DNA of 64,000 nucleotides, from NCBI RefSeq assembly GCF_000518805.1, contig NZ_JAEH01000017.1:37343-101342 (forward strand). The letters run 5' to 3'. The notes under the pieces were generated by a model that was not told where the DNA came from, searched no databases, and saw nothing but the letters and a program-made list of their open reading frames with translations. Made by a program: the position numbers and the translations under genes. This DNA comes from Shewanella waksmanii ATCC BAA-643 (lineage in GTDB: Bacteria; Pseudomonadota; Gammaproteobacteria; Enterobacterales; Shewanellaceae). Positions 54,765 to 63,687 of the stretch are shown here, piece after piece. Within the stretch, counting starts at the first letter, position 1, and each line of letters opens with the position of its first letter.

Positions 54765-54776
54765 TTGGTATTACAA
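54765..54776. promoter_or_regulatory. Candidate operator in receptor/kdgK intergenic region
   Basis: TTGGTATTACAA, nearly the reverse complement of the 54286 site. It lies about 520 bases upstream of the receptor start and 300 past kdgK. Confidence 0.4.
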
Positions 54777-54888
54777 TTGATTAACCGAGTGGCTAAATGT
54801 TTTAAACCGTGATGGACAACCTTAGTGCCGAGTAGCCGTAGAGGCGGGGGAGCCTTTACTGTGGAGCAAAAGTGCCGTGAGAGATATG

Positions 54889-54972
54889 GAGCAAGAGTTG
54901 TTGAGCGAGAGTTGTTGAGCGAGAGATGTTGAGCGAGAGATGTTGAGCGAGAGATGTTGAGCGAGAGATGTG
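54889..54972. repeat. Tandem repeat, six units of 14 bases
   Basis: Unit GAGCGAGAGATGTT repeated at 54889, 54903, 54917, 54931, 54945 and 54959; the first two have AGAGTTGTT, the middle three are identical, the last ends GTG. A diverged seventh unit precedes at about 54875. It sits in the 822-base gap between the TonB receptor start and kdgK end, with no coding frame of note. Confidence 0.9.
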
Positions 54973-55068
54973 GGGAGGAGCTTGCTAAAGTCGTCTACGA
55001 ATGAGGAGTGGGTTCACCTTAATCAGTAAAATGATAAGGTGAACCGTATAGATAGATGAGGCGGGTGG

Positions 55069-56010
55069 TTAAAATTGTGCTTGCCAAAACGCTTCGAAGC
55101 CGCTTTTATCCACTATGGCGCCTTTATGTTGAATAACATAGGCGGCGGATTGTGCTGCCATATTGATAGCCTCGAGGTCATTGATGCCATTGAGCTTAGC
55201 GCCTAAATATACCCCATTAAATGAATCTCCGGCCGACGTAGTATCAACCACGTGCTTAACAGGGCTGACCTGTATCTCTTGGGGGTGGCCATCGTTTAGG
55301 TTTTGCTTAACCACAATCAGTGATGCTGGGCCGTTTTTGATGATCAGCTCTGTGATGGGGTAAGGATCCAAAAAGTCGATAACCCCTTGTGCTGTGTCGA
55401 TAGCGAACAATTGCTCAAAGTCGTCGATTCCGGGTAAAACAGTTGATGCTTTTGCGAAGGCCAATTTGAACTGGGTTTGGGCTTCGTCTGCGCTTGACCA
55501 CATTCTTGGGCGATAGTTTGGGTCAAAGACGATCTGTACACCCGCTTGTATTAATTGGTCAACCATCTGCCAAAAGCCTGCTCGGGCATGCGGTTCAATG
55601 ACGGCGATAGAAATTCCAGAAAAGAAAAACATATCGCCTTGGCTAAGTTGGGCTATGGCCGCATCATCGATATGCTGCATAACTTGTCGAGCTGCTGAGT
55701 TTTCTCGCCAATAGGTAAAACTACGCTCGCCGTTCTCATCGAGATCGATCGCATAAAGCCCTGGCGTTTTGTTTTTAGATTGGAATACCAGATCCGATTG
55801 AATATTTTCATCTTTAAAACATGCAATCATGTTCTGACTAAACCTATCAGTGCCAACGGCGGTGACTAAGTGAACATTGGTTTGTGGAAACGTCCGTTTA
55901 AGGTACACCGCAGTGTTATAAACATCGCCGGCGAAAGATTGCTTCATGGTATTAACCGAGGTATTCATTAACTCAATCATACATTCGCCAAGTAAATAAA
56001 TGTTCTTCAT
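55069..56010 (-). CDS. kdgK: 2-dehydro-3-deoxygluconate (KDG) kinase
   Basis: 313 residues, PfkB/ribokinase family. Phosphorylates KDG to KDPG for Entner-Doudoroff cleavage (no KDPG aldolase is in this window). Start MKNIYLLGECMIELMN; substrate loop FAGDVYNTAVYLKR; DENGERSFTYWRENSAAR is characteristic of KdgK; anion hole and catalytic Asp in VVDTTSAGDSFNGVYLGAKL. AGGA lies before the ATG. Last gene of the leftward lyase operon, 63 bases after the permease. Confidence 0.95.
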   Translation of the reverse strand: MKNIYLLGECMIELMNTSVNTMKQSFAGDVYNTAVYLKRTFPQTNVHLVTAVGTDRFSQNMIACFKDENIQSDLVFQSKNKTPGLYAIDLDENGERSFTYWRENSAARQVMQHIDDAAIAQLSQGDMFFFSGISIAVIEPHARAGFWQMVDQLIQAGVQIVFDPNYRPRMWSSADEAQTQFKLAFAKASTVLPGIDDFEQLFAIDTAQGVIDFLDPYPITELIIKNGPASLIVVKQNLNDGHPQEIQVSPVKHVVDTTSAGDSFNGVYLGAKLNGINDLEAINMAAQSAAYVIQHKGAIVDKSGFEAFWQAQF

Positions 56011-56073
56011 TAACGGGTTCCTATCTGCTTAAAACTTTAAATTGAATTGCCAATGTTCACTTAATATTGTTGG

Positions 56074-57366
56074 TTAGTGCTTGCAAACTGGCGCTATTTT
56101 AGGGATCAGTACCCATACAGCAGCAATTGCAATAACGGCTAACGAAGCGCCAATAACAAACGCTGGGGTATAGTTACCATCAGCGGTTAAGTAGGGCACT
56201 AGTGCTGTTAACCCCAAGGCGCCTAATTTGGCGGCCATGCCAGATAAGCCTGCTAGTGTACCCACGGCCTTTTTACCATAGAGATCACTGGGTAAAGTCT
56301 GCACATTACCAATAGCGGTTTGAAAGCCAAACAAAATCACCGCCATAATCAGTACGGCTGTGGTTGGTGCGCCAGGATCTGCCATTGCAAGCAAGGCGGG
56401 TAGCATGATCAGGCAACCTAAGGTAATTGTGAATTTTCGGGTGCGGTTTACAGTCCAACCGGCTTTGAGGCGGTTCTGAGCGAGTAAACCACCACACCAA
56501 GCGCCTAGCATTGCGCCGACATAGGGAACCCAACCGTAGATACCAATCGATTTAACATCCATACCATAAACTTCATTAAGGTAGATGGGGATCCAGAAAA
56601 CAAATAGCCACCAAATAGGGTCGATTGCTGCAGAGGCAATAATGACGCCCCAACTTTGTTTATGGCATAACAGCTCTTTGGTCGTTGGGTTGTATTCTTT
56701 AGCATCGGGTTGTTCCTCTGGAGTACACTTTTGTCCCGTGAGGATGTATTCGCGCTCTTCCTCTGTGATCCATGGGTGAGATTGAGGCGGAGCTTTAACT
56801 AAAATTATCCATGGGATCAGCCATAACAGACCAATTAAACCGATAAGAATAAACACCATTTGCCAGCTGAAATACACTGTCATATAGGCGATAAGTGGGA
56901 TAGACACGATGCCGCCGATTGCGGCACCAGAGTTGAAAATCCCCTGTGCTAAGGCGCGTTCTTTAGTTGGAAACCAATCGGCATTACTTTTTGCTGCACC
57001 AGGCCAGTTTCCGGCTTCAGCGACACCTAATATCGCTCTGAAAATTGAGAAGCTTAATGCCCCTTGGGCAAATGCGTGGGCTGCGGTTGCCAGCGACCAT
57101 ACACCGATTGATAACACAAAGCCCAACCGGGTGCCGAGCCAGTCAAAAATTTTACCAAAAATGGCTTGGCCAAATGCATAGGATAAAATGAACACAATGG
57201 AGATGTTTGCATAAATTTGCTTACGTTCCAGTGTGGTTTTCTCTGGAAAAACCTCTTCGACGATATCTGGCCAAAGCACGCTTAAGGCGGAACGATCAAT
57301 ATAGTTGATCACTGTGGCCAGAGCGATGAGCAAAATGACCCACCATCTTAAATTGGTAATTTTCAT
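56074..57366 (-). CDS. MFS permease, ExuT-like (anion:cation symporter family)
   Basis: 430 residues, twelve membrane segments. Starts ITNLRWWVILLIALATVINY then IDRSALSVLWPDI, the signature of hexuronate/hexarate transporters (ACS family). EAGNWPGAAKSNADWFPTKE is the conserved loop of ExuT/GudP-type permeases. In this cluster it probably imports the unsaturated monouronate or DEH from the periplasm. The start ATG overlaps the kdgF stop by four bases. Substrate inferred from context. Confidence 0.92.
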   Translation of the reverse strand: MKITNLRWWVILLIALATVINYIDRSALSVLWPDIVEEVFPEKTTLERKQIYANISIVFILSYAFGQAIFGKIFDWLGTRLGFVLSIGVWSLATAAHAFAQGALSFSIFRAILGVAEAGNWPGAAKSNADWFPTKERALAQGIFNSGAAIGGIVSIPLIAYMTVYFSWQMVFILIGLIGLLWLIPWIILVKAPPQSHPWITEEEREYILTGQKCTPEEQPDAKEYNPTTKELLCHKQSWGVIIASAAIDPIWWLFVFWIPIYLNEVYGMDVKSIGIYGWVPYVGAMLGAWCGGLLAQNRLKAGWTVNRTRKFTITLGCLIMLPALLAMADPGAPTTAVLIMAVILFGFQTAIGNVQTLPSDLYGKKAVGTLAGLSGMAAKLGALGLTALVPYLTADGNYTPAFVIGASLAVIAIAAVWVLIPKIAPVCKH

Positions 57367-57710
57367 GATGAGGCCTCAAGAAAGTCTTCGCGTGCTGGAC
57401 TAAAGGTATCGATTAGTATTCCACCGGTAGGACATGTTGCGCCATGGTCTGTGTGCGGCGGAATCATACAACTGTCACCGGCTTTTAAAATCTGGGTTAC
57501 GCCATCAATATTAAAGTGAAACTCACCTTCAACAACGTAAGTGACTTGAGAGTGTCTATGGGCGTGGTTGTACCCAATAGCGCCTTTCTCAAACCATATT
57601 TTCACCGCCATAAGCTCATGATTGTACCCAAGCATTTGACGCTTTAGGCCGCCACCGATATCTTCAATTTCAGTTTCATTTCCAAAGGAAAAATGTTTAC
57701 TTTGCGTCAT
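57363..57710 (-). CDS. kdgF: KdgF-like cupin, uronate linearisation
   Basis: 115-residue single cupin. KdgF opens 4,5-unsaturated uronate monomers from pectin or alginate to the linear ketouronate. Metal ligands appear in YNHAHRHSQVTYVVEGEFHF (two His and Gln/Glu of the cupin box) and IPPHTDHGAT (distal His). ATGA overlaps on both sides, with the PL17 lyase before it and the permease after, indicate tight operon coupling. Function by homology and strongly supported by context. Confidence 0.9.
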   Translation of the reverse strand: MTQSKHFSFGNETEIEDIGGGLKRQMLGYNHELMAVKIWFEKGAIGYNHAHRHSQVTYVVEGEFHFNIDGVTQILKAGDSCMIPPHTDHGATCPTGGILIDTFSPAREDFLEASS

Positions 57711-59998
57711 TTTGACTCCCGCTGAGTAATGTCTAATAACTGGTATCTATCCGCGAAGCGATATGGCTTGTCGTTATAGTAAAAGCTATTCAGGTTTGAC
57801 GATTTAACGTTATTTTTAGTGTGGTTAGATTGTGCTTTATCTGAGATTGCCAACACGTACTGCTTAATTTCACCGCTGTGTGTTGCCAAAGAGAAGCCGA
57901 TGACATTGACATCGTCTTGTTTTTGGAATGACAGTGCCTGCACATTGCTGGTGGCGTTTAAGGTGTATTCGGCCGACGGGTTGTATTCACCGTGGGGCTC
58001 AATCACACTGACAAAACGCTGATTTTTGGCTTGAGCCACCCGTTGGATGAAGCTATCTTCTGTGCGTAAATTAAAGTTTGGATCATTGGCACCTAGCTGA
58101 GTAAACAGCATTTCTACGTTACCGTCAGTAATACTGCTGTGAGTGTAGAAGCGACCGTTGTCGTTGAGCCAAGTGATTTGATTGATAGATGATTGAGCAG
58201 TGTCGACATTCGTTGCCGATTTCGCTCGCAACCACAAATGTTGATACCCAGCTTGAGTGCCAAGCGGCTTGAGTTCAGTTGTTGCTGCAATACGCTTAAA
58301 GTTGGTGTCAATTAGCTGCCCTTGGTAGTGCACTGGCAGATCATATTGGTGCTCATCATTGCTTTTGACATCAACAATATCAAACACCAAAGGAACAGGG
58401 CCTTGCGGTAAGCCGATAGTCGCTAACGCCATGGTTCGGGTGATATCTATGCCCTCATATGCAGTGGCAATACTGGCCGAGGCTAGTGTCACTTTTGCAT
58501 CACTAAAATAGTAATTAATGCTTGGATGGTTGCTGTTGCCTACTTTGACATCGGCGTCAAAGTGACTGGTTTCATCTGCAACTAGGGTGTTGTGGGCAAT
58601 CGTTTGCTTCGCCCAAGTTTTGTTTTCTGGTAGGTAGCGGCCGCCAGCTTTGGCTTCGATGTTTAAGAATCGTGCGGCGCCGTAGTCGGAGATAATTTCA
58701 TTGCCGCCATCATAAAACTGCCAAGTCAGCTTATCGAAGTGGCCATGGCCTAACCCTTGTGCGGTGGCTTTAAACACTACGGCAGGTTGGCTAGGAGTTG
58801 AGTGGCGCATCACAACAAGTGCACCCTCATCTGCGTTCTTACCATCGGTAAATAGTCGAGAGCTAAACGGGTAGTGTGTAGCGGTATTTGTCGCGATCGC
58901 CTGTGCCAGCTTTAATCCATCACCCGTTAATAGAATGGTATCTTGTTGCTTGGCGATATCGACCAAATTGCGGTCGGCGGTTAACCCATAGGCCATGCTA
59001 ACGGCAATAACCAACTCCATCGTATCGATGCCTTTACTTTTAATGGCGTCGTTAAGTGGGAAAAATAGACCGTTGTAGCTTAACTCTATGGTGCTATAGA
59101 TGGCTTTCAACAGAATGCCATCTCGGTATTCAAAGATCTTTCGTTCAGGCTGGTTTTGCTGTAACGCTTTAGCAAAAGTCACGAATGGCAGTAACGCATA
59201 ACGTTGATAATAAGGGCCTTCGTTATAATAGCCATCAGGTGAGAACAACTCATCTAGCTGACGCAGAAACCCGCCTTTACCCGATTTTTCTAAATCATAA
59301 AGGGCGATATCCACTAAGTGAGGTCGATCAAGGACAAAGCCTGTCATGCCCACAGCTGCAGTGGCCCAAGTGCCGTGGTTATGTACCTTATTAAAGGTAT
59401 GTGGAGATTCAACCGACAGAAAGTTAGCGACTGGCAACAATAGATTTGACTCAATACTATCTACTTGTGCGGGAGACAGTGTCTCTACAATAAAGTCATA
59501 GGCTTGTATTGTGTGCACTAGCCAAACAGCCTCATTTAATCCTTGCCAAAACAGTTTGCCCTCATTACTGCTTTTGCGCTTGGGATGGCGAGGTAGTGTT
59601 GGATAGAGCACTGCATACTGCAACAGCATGTCACGAACGAAATCAGCATATTTTGACTCTTGAGTGAGTTGATACATCATTCCCGCATCGTACATATGCT
59701 GATAGTTTTTCTTGTGTCTTTCGTGGGTGTATCCGCCTCCAGCATCTGTCGGGGTGGGGACATCAGTAGCTTGACCGATAAAAGTGTCGACACTGGCCTT
59801 TTTAGCAATAAACGCTTGCTGGAAAAGCCCTGGCTGCTTAATCGCTTCGCGCATTGTGTCGACATCTTGTTGATTGACGACCAATGTTGGGTGGTTTAGC
59901 TTTGCAGCCTGAGCGCTTAGGGGCATTAGCAACAAGCCGATTACTGTTATCAGTAGGGCGTTGAATATCTTCAAGCTTGGTATGTATTTATAAGTCAT
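57707..59998 (-). CDS. Oligoalginate lyase, polysaccharide lyase family 17
   Basis: 763 residues. Exolytic lyase releasing unsaturated monouronate from alginate oligomers. Signal peptide MTYKYIPSLKIFNALLITVI, continuing to LPLSAQA. An alpha/alpha toroid (about 60-380) carries TFNKVHNHGTWATAAVGMTG (catalytic Asn-His) and NEGPYYQRYALLPFV (catalytic Tyr). A heparinase II/III-type beta domain follows with GLGHGHFDKLTWQFYDGG and GGRYLPENKTWAKQTIAHNT. All the key positions known in PL17 are present. Five bases downstream of the PL6 gene, four-base overlap with kdgF. Confidence 0.95.
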   Translation of the reverse strand: MTYKYIPSLKIFNALLITVIGLLLMPLSAQAAKLNHPTLVVNQQDVDTMREAIKQPGLFQQAFIAKKASVDTFIGQATDVPTPTDAGGGYTHERHKKNYQHMYDAGMMYQLTQESKYADFVRDMLLQYAVLYPTLPRHPKRKSSNEGKLFWQGLNEAVWLVHTIQAYDFIVETLSPAQVDSIESNLLLPVANFLSVESPHTFNKVHNHGTWATAAVGMTGFVLDRPHLVDIALYDLEKSGKGGFLRQLDELFSPDGYYNEGPYYQRYALLPFVTFAKALQQNQPERKIFEYRDGILLKAIYSTIELSYNGLFFPLNDAIKSKGIDTMELVIAVSMAYGLTADRNLVDIAKQQDTILLTGDGLKLAQAIATNTATHYPFSSRLFTDGKNADEGALVVMRHSTPSQPAVVFKATAQGLGHGHFDKLTWQFYDGGNEIISDYGAARFLNIEAKAGGRYLPENKTWAKQTIAHNTLVADETSHFDADVKVGNSNHPSINYYFSDAKVTLASASIATAYEGIDITRTMALATIGLPQGPVPLVFDIVDVKSNDEHQYDLPVHYQGQLIDTNFKRIAATTELKPLGTQAGYQHLWLRAKSATNVDTAQSSINQITWLNDNGRFYTHSSITDGNVEMLFTQLGANDPNFNLRTEDSFIQRVAQAKNQRFVSVIEPHGEYNPSAEYTLNATSNVQALSFQKQDDVNVIGFSLATHSGEIKQYVLAISDKAQSNHTKNNVKSSNLNSFYYNDKPYRFADRYQLLDITQRESK

Positions 59999-60003
59999 GA
60001 TGA

Positions 60004-62316
60004 TTATTTACGGTCGTTAGAAAAAGTTGTCGTGTTATTACGAATCACAGCTGTGCTTGTACCAACGGCATAGAGTTCGGCAACTTGCGGTTGCTTAGTA
60101 TCGATGAACTGGTTGTCAGTCACTTGAGTGATGGGCTCACCCGTGGTGTGTTCAATATTAATACCAGCGCTTTGTGTGAAGTTGTTGCCACTGATACTTG
60201 CCACTTGGGTACCGTGTAAGTACAAACTTGCTTTTTGCTTGTTACGCTTGCCATTACCGACACTGATTAGTTGGTTATTGTTGAAAATAAGGTGGGGACC
60301 GAAGGTACTTTCATCAGTGCCGCCACGATACAATTTAACCAGTGCGCCTTCGATATCAGTAAATTGGTTATTTTCGATAGTGAGGTATTCGGCGTTGTAA
60401 ATACCTAAGTCGTCACTCTCTTTATTGAGTCTGAATAGATCGCCGGTGATGTTACTAAATCGGTTATTGGCAATGGTGATATCTCGGGCAAATGCACGTG
60501 CCCCAGAATCAAAGAAATGAAAGGAATGGTTGATGTCTAACTGGCTGATATCGCTATCTAACAAGCTAAATCGGTAGTTAGTTAACATGCCCCATTTGCT
60601 TGTTCTTACAACAGTATTGCCAGCTGAATCTAAACTGTTTTCTCCAGATATCGTTAACCCAGCCAGTTTTAGACTTCCGCCGTTTTGAATTTCAAATAAG
60701 GTTGGCCGGCTAAAAGTCAGTTTTGCTTGTTTGGGCTGCTCAGACACAATACTCAGGGTTTTATTGATTTTGATGATTTTTTCAATTGCATAGTCACCGG
60801 CAGTCAAAACAATGGTGTCACCTGCGCTTGCGGCTTTAACCGCTGCCACTAATGCATTGCTATCACTCACGGTATGGGTTTGGCCCGAATCAAATGCAAC
60901 TTCTGGTTCGCGCTTCGGATACCAATTTACCCCTGTTGCCTCTTTAGCTATCGGGTTGAGCTGCTTGCTAGCACCGAAAGTTTCACTGTGTTCGTTTGCC
61001 GGATAAAGCAAGCCATTACTGGCACGTTCAAGTGATACCCTGTCCGCTTTGATGCCTTGTTTAATGAGGTTATTATCCAATTGGTTGGAGAGGTTGTCTG
61101 CAAACTGAATACCGCTAATGTCATCAAAGACAGAAAACGGCGCTTGTGAATTGCGGTTAACAAAAAGGTTGTGACTAAACAGAGAATCTAGCGGAATGGC
61201 TGAGCGTTCTTTATCACTGCCTGCTGCAAGGTGAATGTGGTCAACGTCGATAAAACTGTTATGGCTTACATTGGCGTTGACGACTTGGTGATAACGGTTG
61301 ATAGGTGAATTAGGTACGCCATTCATCACAGTAAAACCACTGCCAAAACGGTAGCCCTTTAGCCCTTCTAAATAGTTGTTAGTAATGGTCTGGTCGCGAT
61401 TAATTACCCGGATACCGCCAGTGTGATCAACGCCATTACCAATAAATACATTATCGCTAATGTTATTGCCGTTGCCGTGGCGCATGGTTAAGGTGCCGCG
61501 AGACTCAAAGAAGGTGTTGTTACGTAGAATATTCTTACCAGATTTAACCGAGATAATTTCTACTTCCCCATCGCACCGGTCAAAATAATTGTTTTCTACA
61601 ACAGTGAATGAGTTGCTCATTGAATAGTGGCTGGTACCAATGCGCAGTGTTTCGCCGCCATTGGAGCCCAATATAGGGCGCGGACCGAAGTAGTTATGAT
61701 CAATTCTATGGTGATTTTCTTGGCTTGCAGCGGTGTTGAGTCTTACTGCTAGTGTGACGCCTTTATTTCGTTTACCCACTAAATGGTTATGGTCGAATCG
61801 ATTATGTTTGCCATAAATTGACACCCAAGAATCAGATTCATGGCGATCGGGGTTGTTGTAGTTGTCAATTACCACTTGGCTAACACGGGAATGGTTGGCA
61901 AGCTGATTTTTCGAAGTGCGAAAAGCAATGACTTCATTGCTTGGAGTGAATCCGTCTTTAAAAACCAGACCTGAAACATGTAAGTAACTGCCGGACAGCT
62001 TCAGATTGGATTGACCGGTTAAGATAACTTGCCCTTGGGTTTGGGCTGACAGTGATATCGGGGCATTTTCACGGCCATTGCCGGTAAACACAACTTCAAA
62101 GTCTGGCCAAATGCCGTTAGCAAGAACGACATTATCACCGGCGGTGAGCTTGCTGACTGCTTGATTGAATTCTTGTTGGTTACTGACGGTATAGGTTTCG
62201 GCATATAGTGAGGCTGAACTTATACATGCCGCTATAAAGAGGGCGGGCTTAACTAAAACAGAAAGTGAAACCAATTTTTGTGTTAGTAGACTTTCAGCTT
62301 GATGATGTAATTGCAT
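60004..62316 (-). CDS. Poly(beta-D-mannuronate)/alginate lyase, polysaccharide lyase family 6
   Basis: About 770 residues from the ATG at 62316 (GAGAG ahead); in-frame sequence above it is not used. Signal peptide region VLVKPALFIAACISSASLYA. Two parallel beta-helix domains, as in long PL6 enzymes. Catalytic domain: CDGEVEIISVKSGKN supplies calcium ligands Glu251 and Glu253 and the base Lys258; RGTLTMRHGNGNNIS supplies the acid Arg279. The Lys-Arg spacing of 21 equals that of the characterised PL6 enzyme AlyGC as I recall it. The second domain (from about 480) begins THTVSDSNALVAAVKAASAG. First gene of the operon PL6-PL17-kdgF-permease-kdgK. Cleaves polymeric alginate to oligomers outside the cytoplasm. 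Confidence 0.94.
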   Translation of the reverse strand: MQLHHQAESLLTQKLVSLSVLVKPALFIAACISSASLYAETYTVSNQQEFNQAVSKLTAGDNVVLANGIWPDFEVVFTGNGRENAPISLSAQTQGQVILTGQSNLKLSGSYLHVSGLVFKDGFTPSNEVIAFRTSKNQLANHSRVSQVVIDNYNNPDRHESDSWVSIYGKHNRFDHNHLVGKRNKGVTLAVRLNTAASQENHHRIDHNYFGPRPILGSNGGETLRIGTSHYSMSNSFTVVENNYFDRCDGEVEIISVKSGKNILRNNTFFESRGTLTMRHGNGNNISDNVFIGNGVDHTGGIRVINRDQTITNNYLEGLKGYRFGSGFTVMNGVPNSPINRYHQVVNANVSHNSFIDVDHIHLAAGSDKERSAIPLDSLFSHNLFVNRNSQAPFSVFDDISGIQFADNLSNQLDNNLIKQGIKADRVSLERASNGLLYPANEHSETFGASKQLNPIAKEATGVNWYPKREPEVAFDSGQTHTVSDSNALVAAVKAASAGDTIVLTAGDYAIEKIIKINKTLSIVSEQPKQAKLTFSRPTLFEIQNGGSLKLAGLTISGENSLDSAGNTVVRTSKWGMLTNYRFSLLDSDISQLDINHSFHFFDSGARAFARDITIANNRFSNITGDLFRLNKESDDLGIYNAEYLTIENNQFTDIEGALVKLYRGGTDESTFGPHLIFNNNQLISVGNGKRNKQKASLYLHGTQVASISGNNFTQSAGINIEHTTGEPITQVTDNQFIDTKQPQVAELYAVGTSTAVIRNNTTTFSNDRK

Positions 62317-62728
62317 GAAGACTCTCTTTATTATTGTTGTCTGAGTAACCAACCTCACTGTGCCATTGGGCTACAGCTCGACCTATTGATAGTTATGCAG
62401 TGACTTAGTCGTCGACCATGACTGTCGACTTATTGCTTGTTTATGAGTTGTTAGCGTTTGTGGTTGAATTGCACAAAAACAAACAAGAAATTAACAATGA
62501 TTAGACACTAACCAATTACACTTACACCTGTCAACCGATTTGTGTTACCAATTTAAAGGTTTTGTGGATACTTGGTTATTACCAATATTGTTTGTATTAG
62601 GTGCCGATTTAAGCGCGAAGTCGCAATATTTCTGATAAAAAAAGCAAAATTCGGTTTGCGTTGGTAATGTAAATCGATATTATGGACCGTATAGAAATGT
62701 AAATGATTTAACTGTCTAAGGACTAGAT
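62317..62728. promoter_or_regulatory. Divergent lyase operon/GntR intergenic region with operators
   Basis: Holds TTGTGTTACCAA (62540-62551), TTGGTTATTACCAA (62572-62585, perfect 5-base arms) and TTGGTAATGTAA (62661-62672), the last about 55 bases before the regulator start. These fit operators for both the lyase operon and autoregulation of the FadR-type gene. Confidence 0.6.
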
Positions 62729-63472
62729 ATGAAGAGTCGGCGTATGTTTTGGCGCATAGTTGATGAGATTGAAGCATCTATTGTTAACGGTGAATATGCG
62801 CCTGGTAGTCGTTTGCCGCCGGAAAGAGAGTTGGCTGAGAAATTTGATGTGAGCCGACCGACAATACGTGAGGCCATTATTGCGTTAGAAGTTCGCGAGA
62901 AGATAGAAGTTAAAACAGGTTCTGGCGTATATGTCTTACATTCGGCAGCGACATCGAACCCGATGAGTAAGATAAATGCTTTTGAACTGACCCAAGCTCG
63001 TGCGTTGGTTGAGGGTGAAATTGCCGCACTTGCAGCGAAAACGATAACCGCAGAAGAGCTTGTTGAGTTAAAGAAAACACTGACCATGATGGAAAACAGA
63101 TCATATGTTGAAGAAGCAGATGAAATGTTCCATCAAATTATAGCTGGCGCTACCCGCAACAGTGCCTTGATCAACTCCTTTCAAAACCTGTGGGCACTGA
63201 GAACTTCCAGTCAAAAAATTATTGTTGATTACGACAGTGTTTGTAGTAAAGATAATCAAAAGACTTTGGATGAGCATACTGCCATTTATGAAGCTCTGAT
63301 GGCGGGCGAAGCCTCTTTAGCTAGACAAGCAATGCATAGTCACTTTAATCGACTTATCAATGTGTTATTTGATACTGTTGAAGCGCAAGCATTAGAAGAA
63401 GTTAGACGTAAAAATAGTGAAAAGCGCGATTTATATTCGATCAATAACTTAGTCAATCGAGCCGCTGAGTAA
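62729..63472 (+). CDS. GntR-family transcriptional regulator, FadR subfamily
   Basis: 247 residues. N-terminal winged helix: IVNGEYAPGSRLPPERELAE and FDVSRPTIREAIIALEVREK, the GntR signature, then a FadR-type all-helical FCD ligand domain (about 85-225) with Asp/His candidates for metal in DEMFHQIIAGATRNSALI and MHSHFNRLI. AAGGA precedes the ATG. Divergent from the lyase operon. Expected to repress the alginate genes and respond to a uronate intermediate (DEH or KDG); effector inferred. Subfamily operators read TTGGT-n-ACCAA, and such sites recur through the island. Confidence 0.92.
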   Translation: MKSRRMFWRIVDEIEASIVNGEYAPGSRLPPERELAEKFDVSRPTIREAIIALEVREKIEVKTGSGVYVLHSAATSNPMSKINAFELTQARALVEGEIAALAAKTITAEELVELKKTLTMMENRSYVEEADEMFHQIIAGATRNSALINSFQNLWALRTSSQKIIVDYDSVCSKDNQKTLDEHTAIYEALMAGEASLARQAMHSHFNRLINVLFDTVEAQALEEVRRKNSEKRDLYSINNLVNRAAE

Positions 63473-63687
63473 ATGGCATTACAGTCGATGCAATTGGACG
63501 CCTCGAGTACTAATAAAGCGGTTATAAGTCGCACTGCCTTTTGCACGATTGTTTTTGCCTGCCCTGTTCACACTTTCTAAGTGAGCGTTACAAATTGGCA
63601 ATAGGATACAAAGCTCCCGTTTGTATAGATGCACTTAGTTTGTATCGCTGCTTTAAGTTGGTATCGATGAAAGGCGGTTTAGTCGGT

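Noticed and set aside
54889..54972. CRISPR array
   Set aside because: Units are contiguous 14-base tandem repeats without spacers and no cas genes are present.
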